DNA of 64,000 nt from Halichondria panicea (lineage: Eukaryota > Porifera > Demospongiae > Suberitida > Halichondriidae): positions 5,015,182-5,079,181 of the forward strand of contig NC_087384.1 of NCBI RefSeq assembly GCF_963675165.1. The letters run 5' to 3'. Position numbers and translations under genes: made by a program. Below are positions 46,632 to 59,624 of this stretch, piece by piece; the stretch's first letter is position 1, and each line of letters opens with the position of its first letter. The notes under the pieces were generated by a model. It was given only the letters and a program-made list of their open reading frames with translations, made no database searches and had not been told where the DNA came from.

Positions 46632-49600
46632 TTGCCGATTTTCGCCAGAGTGAAACCTATCTCCGTTTTTTACAAAACTACACAGCTAGAGCTAACTGAC
46701 ACATACTGGGCTCAATCTAGATAGAGCACAGGACATGGTGGAGTCCTAGAAGAATCAGTGAACCTTGCAAAGCTGAGCTAGAGTGGTTTGTGTCTAAAGT
46801 GCTGAGTCAGCAAACCCACCATGAGCAATGAGCTCCACCCACCACCCCAAAAGTTCTCGATAAAATGTTTCCACAGGTATTTTGTAAGGTGTGATTTGTT
46901 TGTGTTCAACGATGACTCTGGATCCAAAAAACACCTCTTGGGAGTGCATTCCAGAGCCGGACTATATATACGGATGAAAAATAAGTTTCTCGTAGTCGTT
47001 AGCCTCACGAATTTGTGCTCCAGTTTGACACCATTTGCTCTTGTCCTGTTATTAACAAACTTAATGTACTTGTGCAAGTCATTTGCATCAGATGTGTCTT
47101 TCAGGTTCCTGATTAACAGCATTATGTCTTGAATTTCAAGCCAGTACATGAGCGGTAGAGTCCTAAGCTCAAGAAGTCGAGATTTATAGTTATTTGAGTA
47201 GTCATTCAGGATATACTTAGTCGCTTTGTGCTGTATTCTTTCTAGACTTTGAATATGTTTTATAAGTTGTGGCCGCCACAGTTGACAGCAGTAATATATT
47301 TGGGATTTCACCAGAGATATCTTTAGTTGTATGGGTGAGTGGGGAGGTATATTTCTTCTGATAACATAGAGCGCTTGGTAGGCTTTGGAGCAGATAAGAT
47401 CAAAATGCTCGCTCCACGATAGGCTATTTGAAACTATTACACCTAGGTCTTTCTATGAATTTACAAAGGGAATATCACTCTGGCCAATGGTGTAAGGGGC
47501 CAATAGTGTAAGGGGCCAATTCTTGAGATGGAGTATGGGTGAAGAACTGAATTGCACTGCATTAATTTTGGTGGGGTTTAGGGCTAAGTTCCACTGCTTA
47601 CACCAATCACTGATTGCCTTTAGGTCATCTTCAAGCCTTTGGTGATCTTCCACAGTATTTATGGTCTTGAGTAGCTTGACATCATCAGCAAAAAGGAAGC
47701 AGCTGGAATAGGTTATAATGTCAGGTAATATCATTTACATAGATTATGAAGAGGAGTGGCCCTATAGGATACTTCCTTGGGGAACTCCGGATAAAACTGC
47801 TTCTGCATGTAGAATACGCTACGTTGTTGAATGATACATAGTGGGAGCGGTCACTTAAGTAATTCTTGAACCATAACCACAAGTCGCCTGTGATGCCTAT
47901 TCTCCACAGTTTGTAGAGGAGTTCTTTATGAGGGACTGAGTCAAAGGCATTGCAAAAATCTAGATATATCATGTCGACCTTATTTCTTTTGTCCAGGGCC
48001 TCGTATAAAATAGCGAATGCTGATAATAGTTGAGAACAACATGATTTGTTTTTCATGAAGCCATACTGCTGTTTAGATATTTTTGGACAAACAAAATCAA
48101 TAATTTTGCTTGAAATGATAGACTCTAGAACCTTTGATAGAATACACAGTAGGGGTATTGGTCTGTAGATGGATATGTCAAGTAGATCCCTATTCTTTGG
48201 AATTGGTGATATCTTGTGGTTTTTCCATTCAGATGGAATCCTGCCTATAAGTAGGCATTTAACAAATAGAGAGCGTATATAATCTATTAGTGACGGGAGG
48301 CAATGCTTAAGGATTTTAGGGTGAATTTCACACAACCAAAAGCTTTAGACTCCTTAAGGTTAGATAGGGCACTGAGTACTTCTGTTTTCGTAATTTCCAG
48401 TCTGGAGAGCTGAGAACACGGAGTTGGTAGGTCGCACATGTCAGGGAGTCTAAAGTCACTTGGTTTGGAGAAGGTTGAATGAAAAAACTGATTAAAATTG
48501 TTGGCAATTTGTTTGGGATCATAAACTGGGACATTATTTATCATGAAATAGTTTGGGCGGTATTTACTGCTTGTTAGAGAACGAAGGGGAACATATAGTT
48601 GTTTAGGACAGGGGGTGAATTGTTTTGCAGATCTTGGCCATATAGCTTTCCTTGGCAGACACTATCATAGTATTTACTTCGCTTTCTACTGCCAAAACTT
48701 TTAGCTGGTTTATCACTGTTGGATTTGATCTGAATCTCCTCCTTTTTGTTCTAGCACAGTTGAGTTTGAAGCGTATTTTTGAGTCAAACCATTTTGGTTG
48801 AACTTTCCTTGGGACTTTAAATAAAGCTCTCTGGCCATTAAAAGGTGGTGTTTAAGTTCATGCCATGACTCTGCAAATTCAAGTTCTCAAAAAGATAAGA
48901 TTCATTGCAGAGAAATCTATACATAATTATAGATGCAGTTCTTGTTTCTTGAAGTATCTAGGTCTGGTAAACTTTGGGATAGACCAAGTGAGACGAGATA
49001 GTGATCTGAGGGTGACTCTGACGTGTGATCAACATACACATTTGTGAATCTACTAGGTATATTTGTGATGATAAGATCTAGTGTGTTTCCTTGTTTGTAG
49101 GTGGAACTGCTTACAATCTGCTGCAGATTGTTGTCACTTAAGCAGGAACATAGGGTCTGGGAAGATAAGGAAGATGCATTGTATGTGAGCCAGTTTATAT
49201 CAGGAGCATTAAAGTCACCAACGATATGTACCTCCCTATCTGCATGGGATGATTGTGAGCTAATATGGCGAAAAACATGGTTGTGATAGATGTTGGAACT
49301 GCATGTTTGGTGGGACATAAACACAAGATAAATAAAGTTTTTTTGGAGAAATACATAATTCTATGGAGATAATTTCAGCATCTGAATGATTTGTCACGAG
49401 TTTTGATCGGATTTTGTTGCAAACAGCAATGAGTACACCGCCCCCTCTTCTGTAAGCTCTATCTCTTCTGTACACTTTGTAACCCTGCACAAATTCATTG
49501 TCTAAAACTTTACTATTTAACCAATATATATTGCTTTACTATAGTGAACAGAGACTGGACATAATTGGTTTTATTAGTGACGCTACGTGAGTTCCATAAA

Positions 49601-50153
49601 AAAATAGAGGGGGGGGTCTGAGCTTAGTCAATTGGATGGTGGAAGAGATGTGTTTGGTGATAGTGGGGATGAGGGAGATGAGGGTGGTTCTTGGGGTGAG
49701 TGAGGAGGGTTTTGTGATGGTGAGGGGATGAGGGTGGTTCCTGTGGTGAGTGGGGCGGGTTTTCTGATGATGGGTCTTGAGATGGTGGTGATGGTGAAGG
49801 TGCATGAAGGTGGGGAATAGGGTTGTTAGAGCTATTGGAACATATAACGTGCGTGCTGGTTATGACTACTACAATAGGTATAGACCTTGAAATATAAGTG
49901 AGTTGCATGGACTAAGCAAAGTTACTTGTAGATCTAGTTTATTATGCACTGAGTGTAGAAATAGATATTGTTGTGATGGCCTCGATTAAACCGCAGCGTA
50001 GTGCGGATGTTACTTGAGATACCAACCGTTTCCTGTCCCTCTAACTCTTCAATCTATGGTTAGATCTAGCTCTAGCTGTGTACTCACTGACTGTGTAGTT
50101 TTGTAAAAAAACAGAGATAGGTTCACTCTGGCGAAAATCGATATACTCGGCAA
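46632..50153. mobile_element. 3.5-kb segment with terminal inverted repeats enclosing a LINE, copy 1
   Basis: Left end TTGCCGATTTTCGCCAGAGT (46632), continuing to ACAAAACTACACAG near 46686. The complement lies at 50091-50153, ending TCGGCAA. The right arm has an extra GTATATCGA. The left end interrupts a copy of the 150-bp submodule of module T after CATTCAACATAAG. The whole interval except the ends is an antisense non-LTR element. Confidence 0.75.
46778..49490 (-). pseudogene. Non-LTR retrotransposon ORF2 (endonuclease + RT), broken, copy 1
   Basis: Fragments on the minus strand, in order: 49490-49260 (RRGGGVLIAV, start of an AP endonuclease), 49324-48917 (GDFNAPDINW, DLIITN, SDH: endonuclease active-site motifs), 48544-48287 linker, 48335-47721 (IPSEWKNHKISPIPK, RPIPLL, QYGFMKNKS, LDFCNAFDSVPHKELL, then a frameshift in the PQGSILGP block), 47734-47453 (FADDVKLL, catalytic), and 47311-46778 C-terminal domain. 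At least five frame breaks. The family is CR1/jockey-like and differs from the LINE at 14775 (FADD rather than YADD). The Pro/His-rich frame at 49908-49539 upstream may be residual 5' sequence. Confidence 0.88.
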
Positions 50154-50400
50154 ATAGGAAAGAAACCTTGCTCATTCCAGAGAATTTCACGGGGAATATA
50201 CAATGGAGGAAGTATACCACAACACATGCACATGCACATAGGAAAGAAACCTTGCTCATTCCAGAAAATTTCACGGGGGAATATACAATGGAGGAAGTAT
50301 ACCACAACACATGCACATGCACATAGGAAAGAAACCTTGCTCATTGCAGAGACTTTCACGGGGGAATACACAATGTGGTTAAAATGCAGTGCATATATAA
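50154..50400 (+). promoter_or_regulatory. Promoter with three direct repeats and TATA box
   Basis: An 84-bp unit (AGGAAAGAAACCTTGCTCAT, then TTTCACGGGG and ACACATGCACATGCACAT) occurs at about 50155, 50239 and 50323 (the third partial). TATATAA at 50394-50400 lies 57 bp before the start codon of the secreted protein gene. Repeat number differs from the second gene copy. Confidence 0.7.
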
Positions 50401-50456
50401 GGAAGTCAGTTAAACGGGACAAAAGTATAGGAAAGATCAATCTGCTTCAAGAGGCC

Positions 50457-50927
50457 ATGGCAATGAAAATGATTGTGTTTTTTACTCTGCTTGCTTTGAG
50501 CTGCTCAGCTGCTGTAGCTGACTCTCAGTCTCAACAAGGTGACACTATGAATGCAGAATTCATTGATCTGATGAAAGTTCTCAATCAAAAAGCCAAGGAG
50601 CAGGGTGATGCATCCAACTTCGAAGCTAAGCTGCAAAGCCTCAATCAGAAAGCAATAGAGCAGAGTCACACATCCAACTTTGGAGCTAAGTTGCAAAGCC
50701 TCAAAGATTCAATCGCCGTGACAATGGCTCGCAGTTGCAGTGAGTTATGCCAGTCAGCAAATTATGGAGATGGAGTAATAATTGGAACGGCACCAATCTG
50801 TGGCGGAAATTGTAATAGTGATTGTCCCCATCCTCACTGCTACATAGGTACTACTAACTGGTCTGACTATGGAGCGTCATGCTGGTTGGGGGGCAACAAA
50901 GTGTGCTGCTGTGGTGAGGCAAAATGA
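50457..50927 (+). CDS. Small cysteine-rich secreted protein, copy 1
   Basis: 156 residues. The ATG at 50457 is chosen because it opens a good signal peptide (MAMKMIVFFTLLALSCSAAVA, cleaved near residue 22) and sits 57 bp after a TATA box, although the frame is open upstream. The mature part has two 20-residue repeats (42-61 and 62-81, pattern LNQKAxEQxxxSNFxAKLQS, probably helical), then a C-terminal domain with ten cysteines at 94, 98, 115, 119, 123, 128, 142 and 150-152, including GTAPICGGNC and SCWLGGNKVCCC. The even cysteine number suggests disulfides. I do not recognise a named family; lectin-like, toxin-like or antimicrobial roles are possible but unsupported. Single exon. Confidence 0.8.
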   Translation: MAMKMIVFFTLLALSCSAAVADSQSQQGDTMNAEFIDLMKVLNQKAKEQGDASNFEAKLQSLNQKAIEQSHTSNFGAKLQSLKDSIAVTMARSCSELCQSANYGDGVIIGTAPICGGNCNSDCPHPHCYIGTTNWSDYGASCWLGGNKVCCCGEAK

Positions 50928-51844
50928 ATACTTATATTATATTATACATGTTATATATACAATCATGCATGCAGCACTGTGATAAAGTGAAGAAAAGACG
51001 AAAGACATTGAAGCTGTCAGTACTGTATACATAGTGTTGTTTATTAGCTTATTATAAGTATACAAAAATATACAAGCATTTAAGAGGCTATAATTATTAT
51101 AGAACATTGTGTGTATTGTATTTGTTACCTTATGTATAATTATAAGTAAATGTATTTCCTTATGTTCAATTTTTGTAATGTAATGCCAGCCTATGCCTGG
51201 ATTGATTTAGTTTTGTGATGGAACTAGACTGAGAAGTGAACGTTATGTGTCAATGTGCTTAATGTCTTGAAGTATTTATCGAAATTCAAGCTGTGAATAG
51301 CTATAGTTGAGCTAGTCCTACTTAGATTGTTTTATACCGCTCGGTGACAATAGTTGTACCATAGATATCAAGGGTGTATTGGATTTGTACTACCGAGGGC
51401 AGTTCTATGTATTCCCCGAGGGCACAGTTTACGTTAACTTCAAATTCTGTCAACTACACACATACAATTCCAGACAAAGCATACATAAATTTCTCTATCA
51501 TTATAAATTCTACAAAAAGCCTAGCATTTAGGATTAGCCTCGTCACTAGGTCCATTTTTCTTTAATGGAGCGCTTTCTCCCTTCTGTACTAGAAATCGGC
51601 CTGGGAAAAAGGCTAGCAGGATGTGCTACTAAGTTAATTGAACATGCACATTCAGTTTTCATTCACGTGCATCATGCACTGTTTAGCTGTATATACAAAT
51701 GCAGGGTAATTGTTCTATGACCATGTCAGTAATAGTGATCGCTGTCTTGCTATCTTAATTGTCTTCCAGCTAGCTCACTATAGCTTTACTTTAAATGTTT
51801 TCTCAGCATCAAGATAATTATGTCTCACCCACATTCAACATAAG

Positions 51845-53356
51845 ATGAACTAGTATAAATTATAAATTCGTTGTGATTGTACACTCTGAAACTATCGGTT
51901 TTGTAAAATAATCTGTACAGCTAAAAGAACTGGTTTTGGTAATTAGTCTCATTTACGTTGATTTCAAAAATGTTGTTAATCCACACATACAATTCCGGAC
52001 AAAGCATGCATGCATATGCACCATTTAAATTCTACAAAAGGCCTAGCATATTTAAGATTAGCCTTGTCACTATAAGGTCCTTTAATGGAGCGCTTTCTCC
52101 CTTCTGTACTAGAAATCGGCCTGGGAATAAGGCTAGTAGGATGTGCTACAAAGTTAATTGAACATGCACATTTAGTTTTCATTTACCATGCAATGTTTAG
52201 CTGTATATAATGTACAAATGCAGGGTAATTGTTCTAAATAGCGATCGCTGTCTTGCTATATCATAATCTTAATTAATTGTCTTCCAGCTCACTATAGCTT
52301 TACTTCAAATGTTTTCTCAGCATCAAGATATGTCTCACCCATGCACATTCAACATAAGTTTCATGCATGTCTGCCTTGCACGGGTTTCACTGCACTCTTT
52401 AGCGAGCTTCCCGTCTGTATAGTTAGACAAGACGCTGTATTATTATAATAAGTGTCAATCGTCCGATAACAATTCAGACAGCCGGCGAACATGTTCTGAA
52501 TATTAATATTTTGAGTGCCCTCACCATCACAGAAAATGGTTTTCCTCTGATTGCTGATATGCTTATACATCCATCAATTATTGGTTTGTCATTTCTTAAA
52601 CAGCCTCGTTAATTTTTTTGCAGCTGATCGGTATAACTGGATGATCCACTTTAGCCTATACTTAGCATCATTAGTAGAGACTATTGTGAAGCAATGTGCA
52701 CTCAACTTTCATACAGTACACCACATAAATATACGGTATGTACTGCATGCATGCATATATTATGAGTTTCTCGGATGGCCTGATCATGTTGATGTAACTT
52801 ATTAGTCAATACTCGATATAATTTATGGATTTTGAAACAACATTTTGGTGAACTTATATGGATAAGCTGCTATAGTAAATCAAGCCCTGGCCCCTAGGTG
52901 TATGGTTTCCTCTTTGGTGAATTCGAGGCCACATAGATCGAAAATGGTCACCCTCATTTCCACACATACCTTTAAAGTGAAGTTGTTAGCTTGGTTTTAT
53001 TTTCACATACAGTGGCCTTTTAAGCGGTGCAAAGTGGACGACATTGCACTTCCTAGCCTGCTACGTACACTGGAACAAGAGCTATACTGGATTGCTTGAA
53101 ACATGCATGTACACTGGTCAAAAACTGATATATACCCTTCTTCAAAAAGGCAAGTTAATTACTATGTCCACATAGTGCAGATTGTGATTGTGAGTGTACT
53201 AAGGTACTTGTCTATGGTTGTGGTTTGTAGAGGTATTTTAATTTTGTTCCAATTGGTATCCCAGTGAAACATGTACATACCAAAGTTATTTTGGAACATT
53301 ATCATAAACTTGTAACTTTCCTCCTGTAAGCCTGTAAGAATTGTGTTTGTGTTAAG
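51845..53356 (+). repeat. Module T, copy 2
   Basis: Second copy of the 43858-45378 module, starting 918 bp after the secreted-protein stop. The stretch before it (51440-51840) is itself a partial copy of the module's first part (ACATACAATTCCAGACAAAG, TAGCCTCGTCACTAGG, GCAGGGTAATTGTTCTATGA). Confidence 0.88.
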
Positions 53357-53748
53357 CACTTACAGTGTATTTCAAAAGCTACATTTAAACTTGGGTATGG
53401 TATAAACACTATACTCATAACGCAAATCATACACACAATTAACCATATAATACTTCCTGAAGAGGCAGTTGATCTTCAGTGAGTAAGATTACTAGACTTT
53501 CTGCAACTGTTTTTATACATGGCTATTAGGGATCTCCCTGCGTGGAAAATCTGAAGACACCTAATAATATCAACAACCCTTGTGGCTGCAGAGGAACAAG
53601 GAAAGAAGTTCACGTGTGCTGCACCTCTCCCCCATTAACACGAAGTACTCTATAGCTAAATGCTAACACCAAGAATTTGGAATTTGTTTTATCTTCTAAA
53701 GGCCATTACAAGTGCATGAGTTGGTTAGGAAGGTTGTTCCCAGCCATG

Positions 53749-54405
53749 CACATCTATAAGCCACCATCACAAGGAAACACACTCCCTCATAAGAGAGCCA
53801 CGCACATCTATAAGCCACCATCACAAGGAAACACACTCCCTCATAAGAGAGCCACGCACATCTATAAGCCACCATCACAAGGAAACACACTCCCTCATAA
53901 GAGAGCCACGCACATCTATAAGCCGCCATCACAAGGAAACACACTCCCTCCTAAGAGAGCCATTCACATCTATAAGCCACCATCACAAGGAAACACGCTC
54001 CCTCCTAAGAGAGCCATGCACATCTATAAGCCACCATCACAAGGAAACACGCTCCCTCCTAAGAGAGCCATGCACATCTATAAGCCACCATCACAAGGAA
54101 ACACGCTCCCTCCTAAGAGAGCCATGCACATCTATAAGCCACCATCACAAGGAAACACGCTCCCTCCTAAGAGAGCCATGCACATCTATAAGCCACCATC
54201 ACAAGGAAACACGCTCCCTCCTAAGAGAGCCATGCACATCTATAAGCCACCATCACAAGGAAACACGCTCCCTCATAAGAGAGCCATGCACATCTATAAG
54301 CCACCATCACAAGGAAACACGCTCCATCTTAAGAGAGCCATGCACATGCATCATCTATAAGCCACCATCACTAGGAAACACATGCACTCCCTCATAAGAG
54401 AGCCA
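53749..54405 (+). repeat. 54-bp minisatellite, 11 units plus a degenerate one
   Basis: Unit CACATCTATAAGCCACCATC followed by ACAAGGAAACACxCTCCCTC and xTAAGAGAGCCAxG. Since 54 is a multiple of three, a 227-codon frame (53677-54360) runs through with an 18-residue period (HIYKPPSQGNTLPPKRAM). There is no signal peptide or domain and units differ at both silent and replacement positions, so I treat it as a minisatellite, in the spacer between T copy 2 and U copy 2. Confidence 0.9.
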
Positions 54406-56043
54406 TGTCGTACAAGCCAGGGCCTATATAGTTACTATAGACTGTTATACACATGGCACTCCATGCATGCACCACAAAGCCACTGATAAAAAATATAATA
54501 CACACAATGATCAAAATAAACTGGTTATTGCACAAGTTCATGCAGAGAAATGTTTCATATTAACAATACGTGCAGACTATATATGATTATTCGTCCAGTT
54601 CCTGTAAACTTGAATCTCTCTGCACGTATATACAGAGATGCAGGTACACACACATGCACACATGCACATGCACACATGCACACACAAGAAGCCAGCCAGG
54701 GTGTATACGTATAACTTGGTATATCAGTTATAACGAGCAAATGAGGAGATTACTACGCAGATTTGATATCGTCTTGCTAAGTATACAAACTTTACCACTA
54801 TATAGAGCACTGAAGTACTAACCCTCGGCTGTGTTACTTACATGTATATGAAGCATGGAAGCTGGCTAAGTATAGTAATAAAGATCACAAGCCAGGGCCT
54901 CGTTGCTATAGACAGCCTCTCGTATAGATCCTCACAAGATAACAGTTTCCTCAATAAGTTCAGACAATGCGGGAAATAAAGGGATTTTTACACAACTCTT
55001 AAGGCTGCTTATAGAAGTATAGACACAGATGCTATCCCATCTCATAAAGCCACTGATATAACAGCTAAAATGTTATGCACACAAACGTGGTCAAAATGAA
55101 CTATAAAATCTTAATTGCACAAGTTCAAGGAACTGTTTTAAACTAGTGTTCAAGCTGGCGCTGTGCTAATGCCTCTCGCCATGTTTTTGCTTTCGCTCAA
55201 AAGTATTAGAGTGTTGTATTAGTTTCTATAATGAATTTTATAGCTTATCTATATAAAGTCACTGAGAAAAATCTATTGTTGTTATTTATTGTATTATGTG
55301 CATGGCTTACCAGGACCTCAAGAAAGAAGAAAATTGATTCTTCCAGGATCTGTAGTTCAGTGTATATAATATCTAAGACCTGTGTACATGCATATTGTTA
55401 TCTTTATTATATTGTTATATGGTAGTGTTTTGTGGCTTACCAGGCCCTTAAGACAAAGATGATTCTGCCAGGAGGATCTGGATACGATATTATTTTCTCA
55501 CACTTGGGGAATGAGTAGTTATAACATGGGAACGAGGGATTGATTGTATGGTGTACCCACTAGAAAACATTTGCAACGTGAAAAATTGCTTTGGGAAACA
55601 CCAAAAAGCGTGGAAACAAGAAATCAGACGAGAGAATAACTCCAGTCTGTTTTACAACGTCATTCACTTTTTCGCTGGTAGTTTTCCACGTTTTCCCACC
55701 CTAGCAATTTTCGCTGGTGCATGGGGTGATGACCGGATCACTACATATACACAAGTGCAAAAACATTTTGGGGAAGATAGGGTTGGAAGAGCATGTGCCT
55801 GAAGTAACAAAAAGTTCGCAAACAAGATTGTGGGTTGGCATAGTCTTTGCATGCTAGCTAGTTGAAGGGTTCAATCTTTGCGATCTTTACCAGTTGGGTC
55901 ACTGTTGCAGGCGAACAGTACTATTCGCGTGCAGGGTAATTGTTCTATAACCATGTCAGTAATAGCAATCGCTGTCTTGCTATCGTAATCTTCTTCCAGC
56001 TCAGTATAGCTTTACTTCAAGATATGTCTCACTTCAACATAAG

Positions 56044-59000
56044 TTGCCGATTTTCGCCAGAGTGAAACCTATCTCCGTTTTTTACAAAACTACACAGCTA
56101 GAGCTAACTGACACATACTGGGCTCAATCTAGATAGAGCACAGGACATGGTGGAGTCCTAGAAGAATCAGTGAACCTTGCAAAGCTGAGCTAGAGTGGTT
56201 TGTGTCTAAAGTGCTGAGTCAGCAAACCCACCATGAGCAATGAGCTCCACCCACCATCCCAGAAGTTCTCGATAAAATGTTTCCACAGGTATTTTGTAAG
56301 GTGTGATTTGTTTGTGTTCAACGATGACTCTGGATCCAAAACACCTCTTGGGAGTGCATTCCAGAGCCGGACTAGAAAAATAAGTTTCTCGTAGTCGTTA
56401 GCCTCACGAATTTGTGCTCCAGTTTGACACCATTTGCTCTTGTCCTGTTATTAACAAACTTAATGTACTTGTGCAAGTCATTTGCATCAGATGTGTCTTT
56501 CAGGTTCCTGATTAACAGCATTATGTCTTGAATTTCAAGCCAGTACATGAGCGGTAGAGTCCTAAGCTCAAGAAGTCGAAATTTATAGTTATTTGAGTAG
56601 TCATTCAGGATATACTTAGTCGCTTTGCGCTGTATTCTTTCTAGACTTTGAATATGTTTTATAAGTTGCGGCCGCCACAGTTGACAGCAGTAAGATATTT
56701 GGGATTTCACCAGAGATATAGTAATTTCTTTAGTTGTATGGGTGAGTGGGGAGGTATATTTCTTCTGATAACATAGAGCGCTTGGTAGGCTTTGGAGCAG
56801 ATAAGATCAAAATGCTCGCTCCACGATAGGCTATTTGAAACTATTACACCTAGGTCTTTCTGTGAATTTACAAAGGAAATATCACTCTGGCCAATGGTGT
56901 AAGGGATCAATTCTTGAGATGGAGTATGGGTGGAGAACTGACTTGCACTGCATTTGGTGGGGTTTAGGGCTAAGTTCCACTGCTTACACCAATCACTGAT
57001 TGCCTTTAGGTCATCTTCAAGCCTTTGGTGATCTTCCATAGTATTTATGGTCTTGAGTAGCTTGACATCATCAGCAAAAAGGAAGCAGCTGGAATAGGTT
57101 ATAATGTCAGGTATATCATTTACATAGATTATGAAGAGGAGTGGCCCTAGGATACTTCCTTGGGGAACTCCGGATAAAACTGCTTCTGTAGAAGACGCTA
57201 CGTTGTTGAATGATACATAGTGGGAGCGGTCACTTAAGTAACTCTTGAACCATAACCACAAGTCGCCTGTGATGCCTATTCTCCACAGTTTGTAGAGGAG
57301 TTCTTTATGAGGGACTGAGTCAAAGGCCTTGCAAAAATCTAGATATAATTATCATGTCGACTTATTTCTTTTGTCCAGGGCCTCGTATACAATAGCGAAT
57401 GCTGATAATAGTTGAGAACAACATGATTTGTTTTTCATGAAGCCATACTGCTGTTTAGATATTTTTGGACGAACAAAATCAATAATTTTGCTTGAAATGA
57501 TAGACTCTAGAACCTTTGATAGAATACACAGTAGGGGTATTGGTCTGTAGATGGATATGTCAAGTAGATCCCTATTCTTTGGAATTGGTGATATCTTGTG
57601 GTTTTTCCATTCAGATGGAATCCTGCCTATAAGTAGGCATTTAACAAATAGAGAGCGTATATAATCTATTAGTGACAGGAGGCAATGCTTAAGGATTTTA
57701 GGGTGAATTTCATCACAACCAAAAGCTTTAGACTCCTTAAGGTTAGATAGGGCACTGAGTACTTTTGTTTTCGTAATTTCCAGTCTGGAGAGCTGAGAAC
57801 ACGGAGTTGGTAGGTCGCACATGTCAGGGAGTCTAAAGTCATTTGGTTTGGAGAAGGTTGAATGAAAAAACTGATTAAAAAATTGTTGGCAATTTGTTTG
57901 GGATCATAAACTGGGACATTATTTATCATGAAATAGTTTGGGCGGTATTTACTGCTTGTTAGAGAACGAAGGTGAACATATAGTTGTCTAGGACAGGGGG
58001 TGAATTGTTTTGCAGATCTTGGCCATATTGCTTTCCTTGGCAGACACTATCATACTATTTACTTCGCTTTCTACTGCCAAAACTTTTAGCTGGTTTATCA
58101 CTGTTGGATTTGATCTGAATCTCCTCCTTTTTTGTTCTAGCACAGTTGAGTTTGAAGCGTATTTTTGAGTCAAACCATTTTGGTTGAACTTTCCTTGGGA
58201 CTTTAAATTTAGGAACATAAAGCTCTCTGGCCATTAAAAGGTGGTGTTTAAGTTCATGCCATGACTCTTCCAGAGTTAGCATACCATGATGCAAATTCAA
58301 GTTCTCAAAAAGATAAGATTCATTGCAGAGAAATCTGTTCGATTATACATAATTATAGATGCAGTTCTTGTTTCTTGAAGTATCTAGGTCTGGTAAACTT
58401 TGGGATAGACGAAGTGAGACGAGATAGTGATCTGAGGGTGACTCTGACGTGTGATCAACATACACATTTGTGAATCTACTAGGTATATTTGTGATGATAA
58501 GATCTAGTGTGTTTCCTTGTTTGTGGGTGGAACTGCTTACAATCTGCTGCAGATTGTTGTCACTTAAGCAGGAACATAGGGTCTGGGAAGATAAGGAAGA
58601 TGCATTGTATGTGAGCCAGTTTATATCAGGAGCGTTAAAGTCACCAACGATATGTACCTCCCTATCTGCATGGGATGATTGTGAGCTAATATGGCGAAAA
58701 ACATGGTTGTGATAGATGTTGGAACTGCATGTTTGGTGGGACATAAACACAAGATAAATAAAGTTTTTTTGGAGAAATACATAATTCTATGGAGATAATT
58801 TCAGCATCCGAATGATTTGTCACGAGTTTTGATCGGATTTTGTTGCAAACAGCAATGAGTACACCGCCCCCTCTTCTGTAAGCTCTATCTCTTCTGTACA
58901 CTTTGTAACCCTGCACAAATTCATTGTCTAAAACTTTACTATTATTTTAACCAATATAATTGCTTTACTAGTGAACAGAGACTGGACATAATTGGTTTTA

Positions 59001-59467
59001 TTAGTGACGCTATGAGTTCCATAAAAAAATAGAGGGAGGGGTCTGAGCTTAGTCAATTGGATGATGGAAGAGATGTGTTTGGTGATAGTGGGGATGAGGG
59101 AGATGAGGGTGGTTCTTGGGGTGAGTGAGGAGGGTTTTGTGATGGTGAGGATGAGGGTGGTTCCTGTGGTGAGTGGGGCGGGTTTTCTGATGATGGGTCT
59201 TGAGATGGCGGTGATGGTGAAGGTGCATGAAGGTGGGGAATAGGGTTGTTATAGAGCTATTGGAACATATAACGATATTGTTGTGATGGCCTCGATTAAA
59301 CCGCAGCGTAGTGCAGATGTTACTTGAGATACCAAACCGTTTCCTGTCCCTCTAACTCTTCAATCTATGGTTAGATCTAGCTCTAGCTGTGTACTCATGC
59401 ACTGACTGTGTAGTTTTGTAAAAAACGGAGATAGGTTTCACTCTGGCGAAAATCAATATACTCGGCA
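56044..59467. mobile_element. Segment with terminal inverted repeats enclosing a LINE, copy 2
   Basis: Left end TTGCCGATTTTCGCCAGAGT at 56044, right end complement ending TCGGCA at 59467. Same structure as 46632-50153. Confidence 0.75.
56372..58916 (-). pseudogene. Non-LTR retrotransposon ORF2, broken, copy 2
   Basis: Minus-strand fragments 58916-58686 and 58750-58343 (endonuclease: GDFNAPDINW, SDH), 58300-57988, 57929-57669, 57822-57352 (RT N-terminal part), 57261-56707 (intact VLSGVPQGSILGPLLF and FADD block) and 56710-56372 (C-terminal). Some frames are better preserved than in copy 1, notably the PQG-to-FADD region. Confidence 0.88.
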
Positions 59468-59624
59468 GTTTTTTTCTAGTTATCACAGCTCTGACTGGAA
59501 GTAACTTGGTCCATCCAAATTTTCCCTGCATGGTTAGTAATAGATAGCCATCTATTAGATATATATAAACCTTGGATGCTCATTGCAGAGGAATGGCGGA
59601 TGTACCACAGCACATGCATATGCA

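Larger units (their letters stand above)
45379..51844 (+). repeat. Tandem duplication unit U, copy 1
   Basis: About 6.4 kb, nearly identical to 54828-61232. Both begin TGTTACTTACATGTATATGA. The unit holds a broken LINE framed by inverted repeats and, at its right end, the gene for a small cysteine-rich secreted protein with its promoter. The copies differ by small indels and a few larger ones (for example 49880-49970 is missing in copy 2). Confidence 0.93.

Noticed and set aside
49539-49908. His/Pro-rich minus-strand ORF as a separate gene
   Set aside because: Low-complexity sequence upstream of a dead LINE, also broken in copy 2; not supported as a gene.
53677-54360. 227-codon repeat-protein gene
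   Set aside because: The frame is explained by a 54-bp minisatellite; there is no promoter, signal peptide or domain. Kept only as a low-interest finding.
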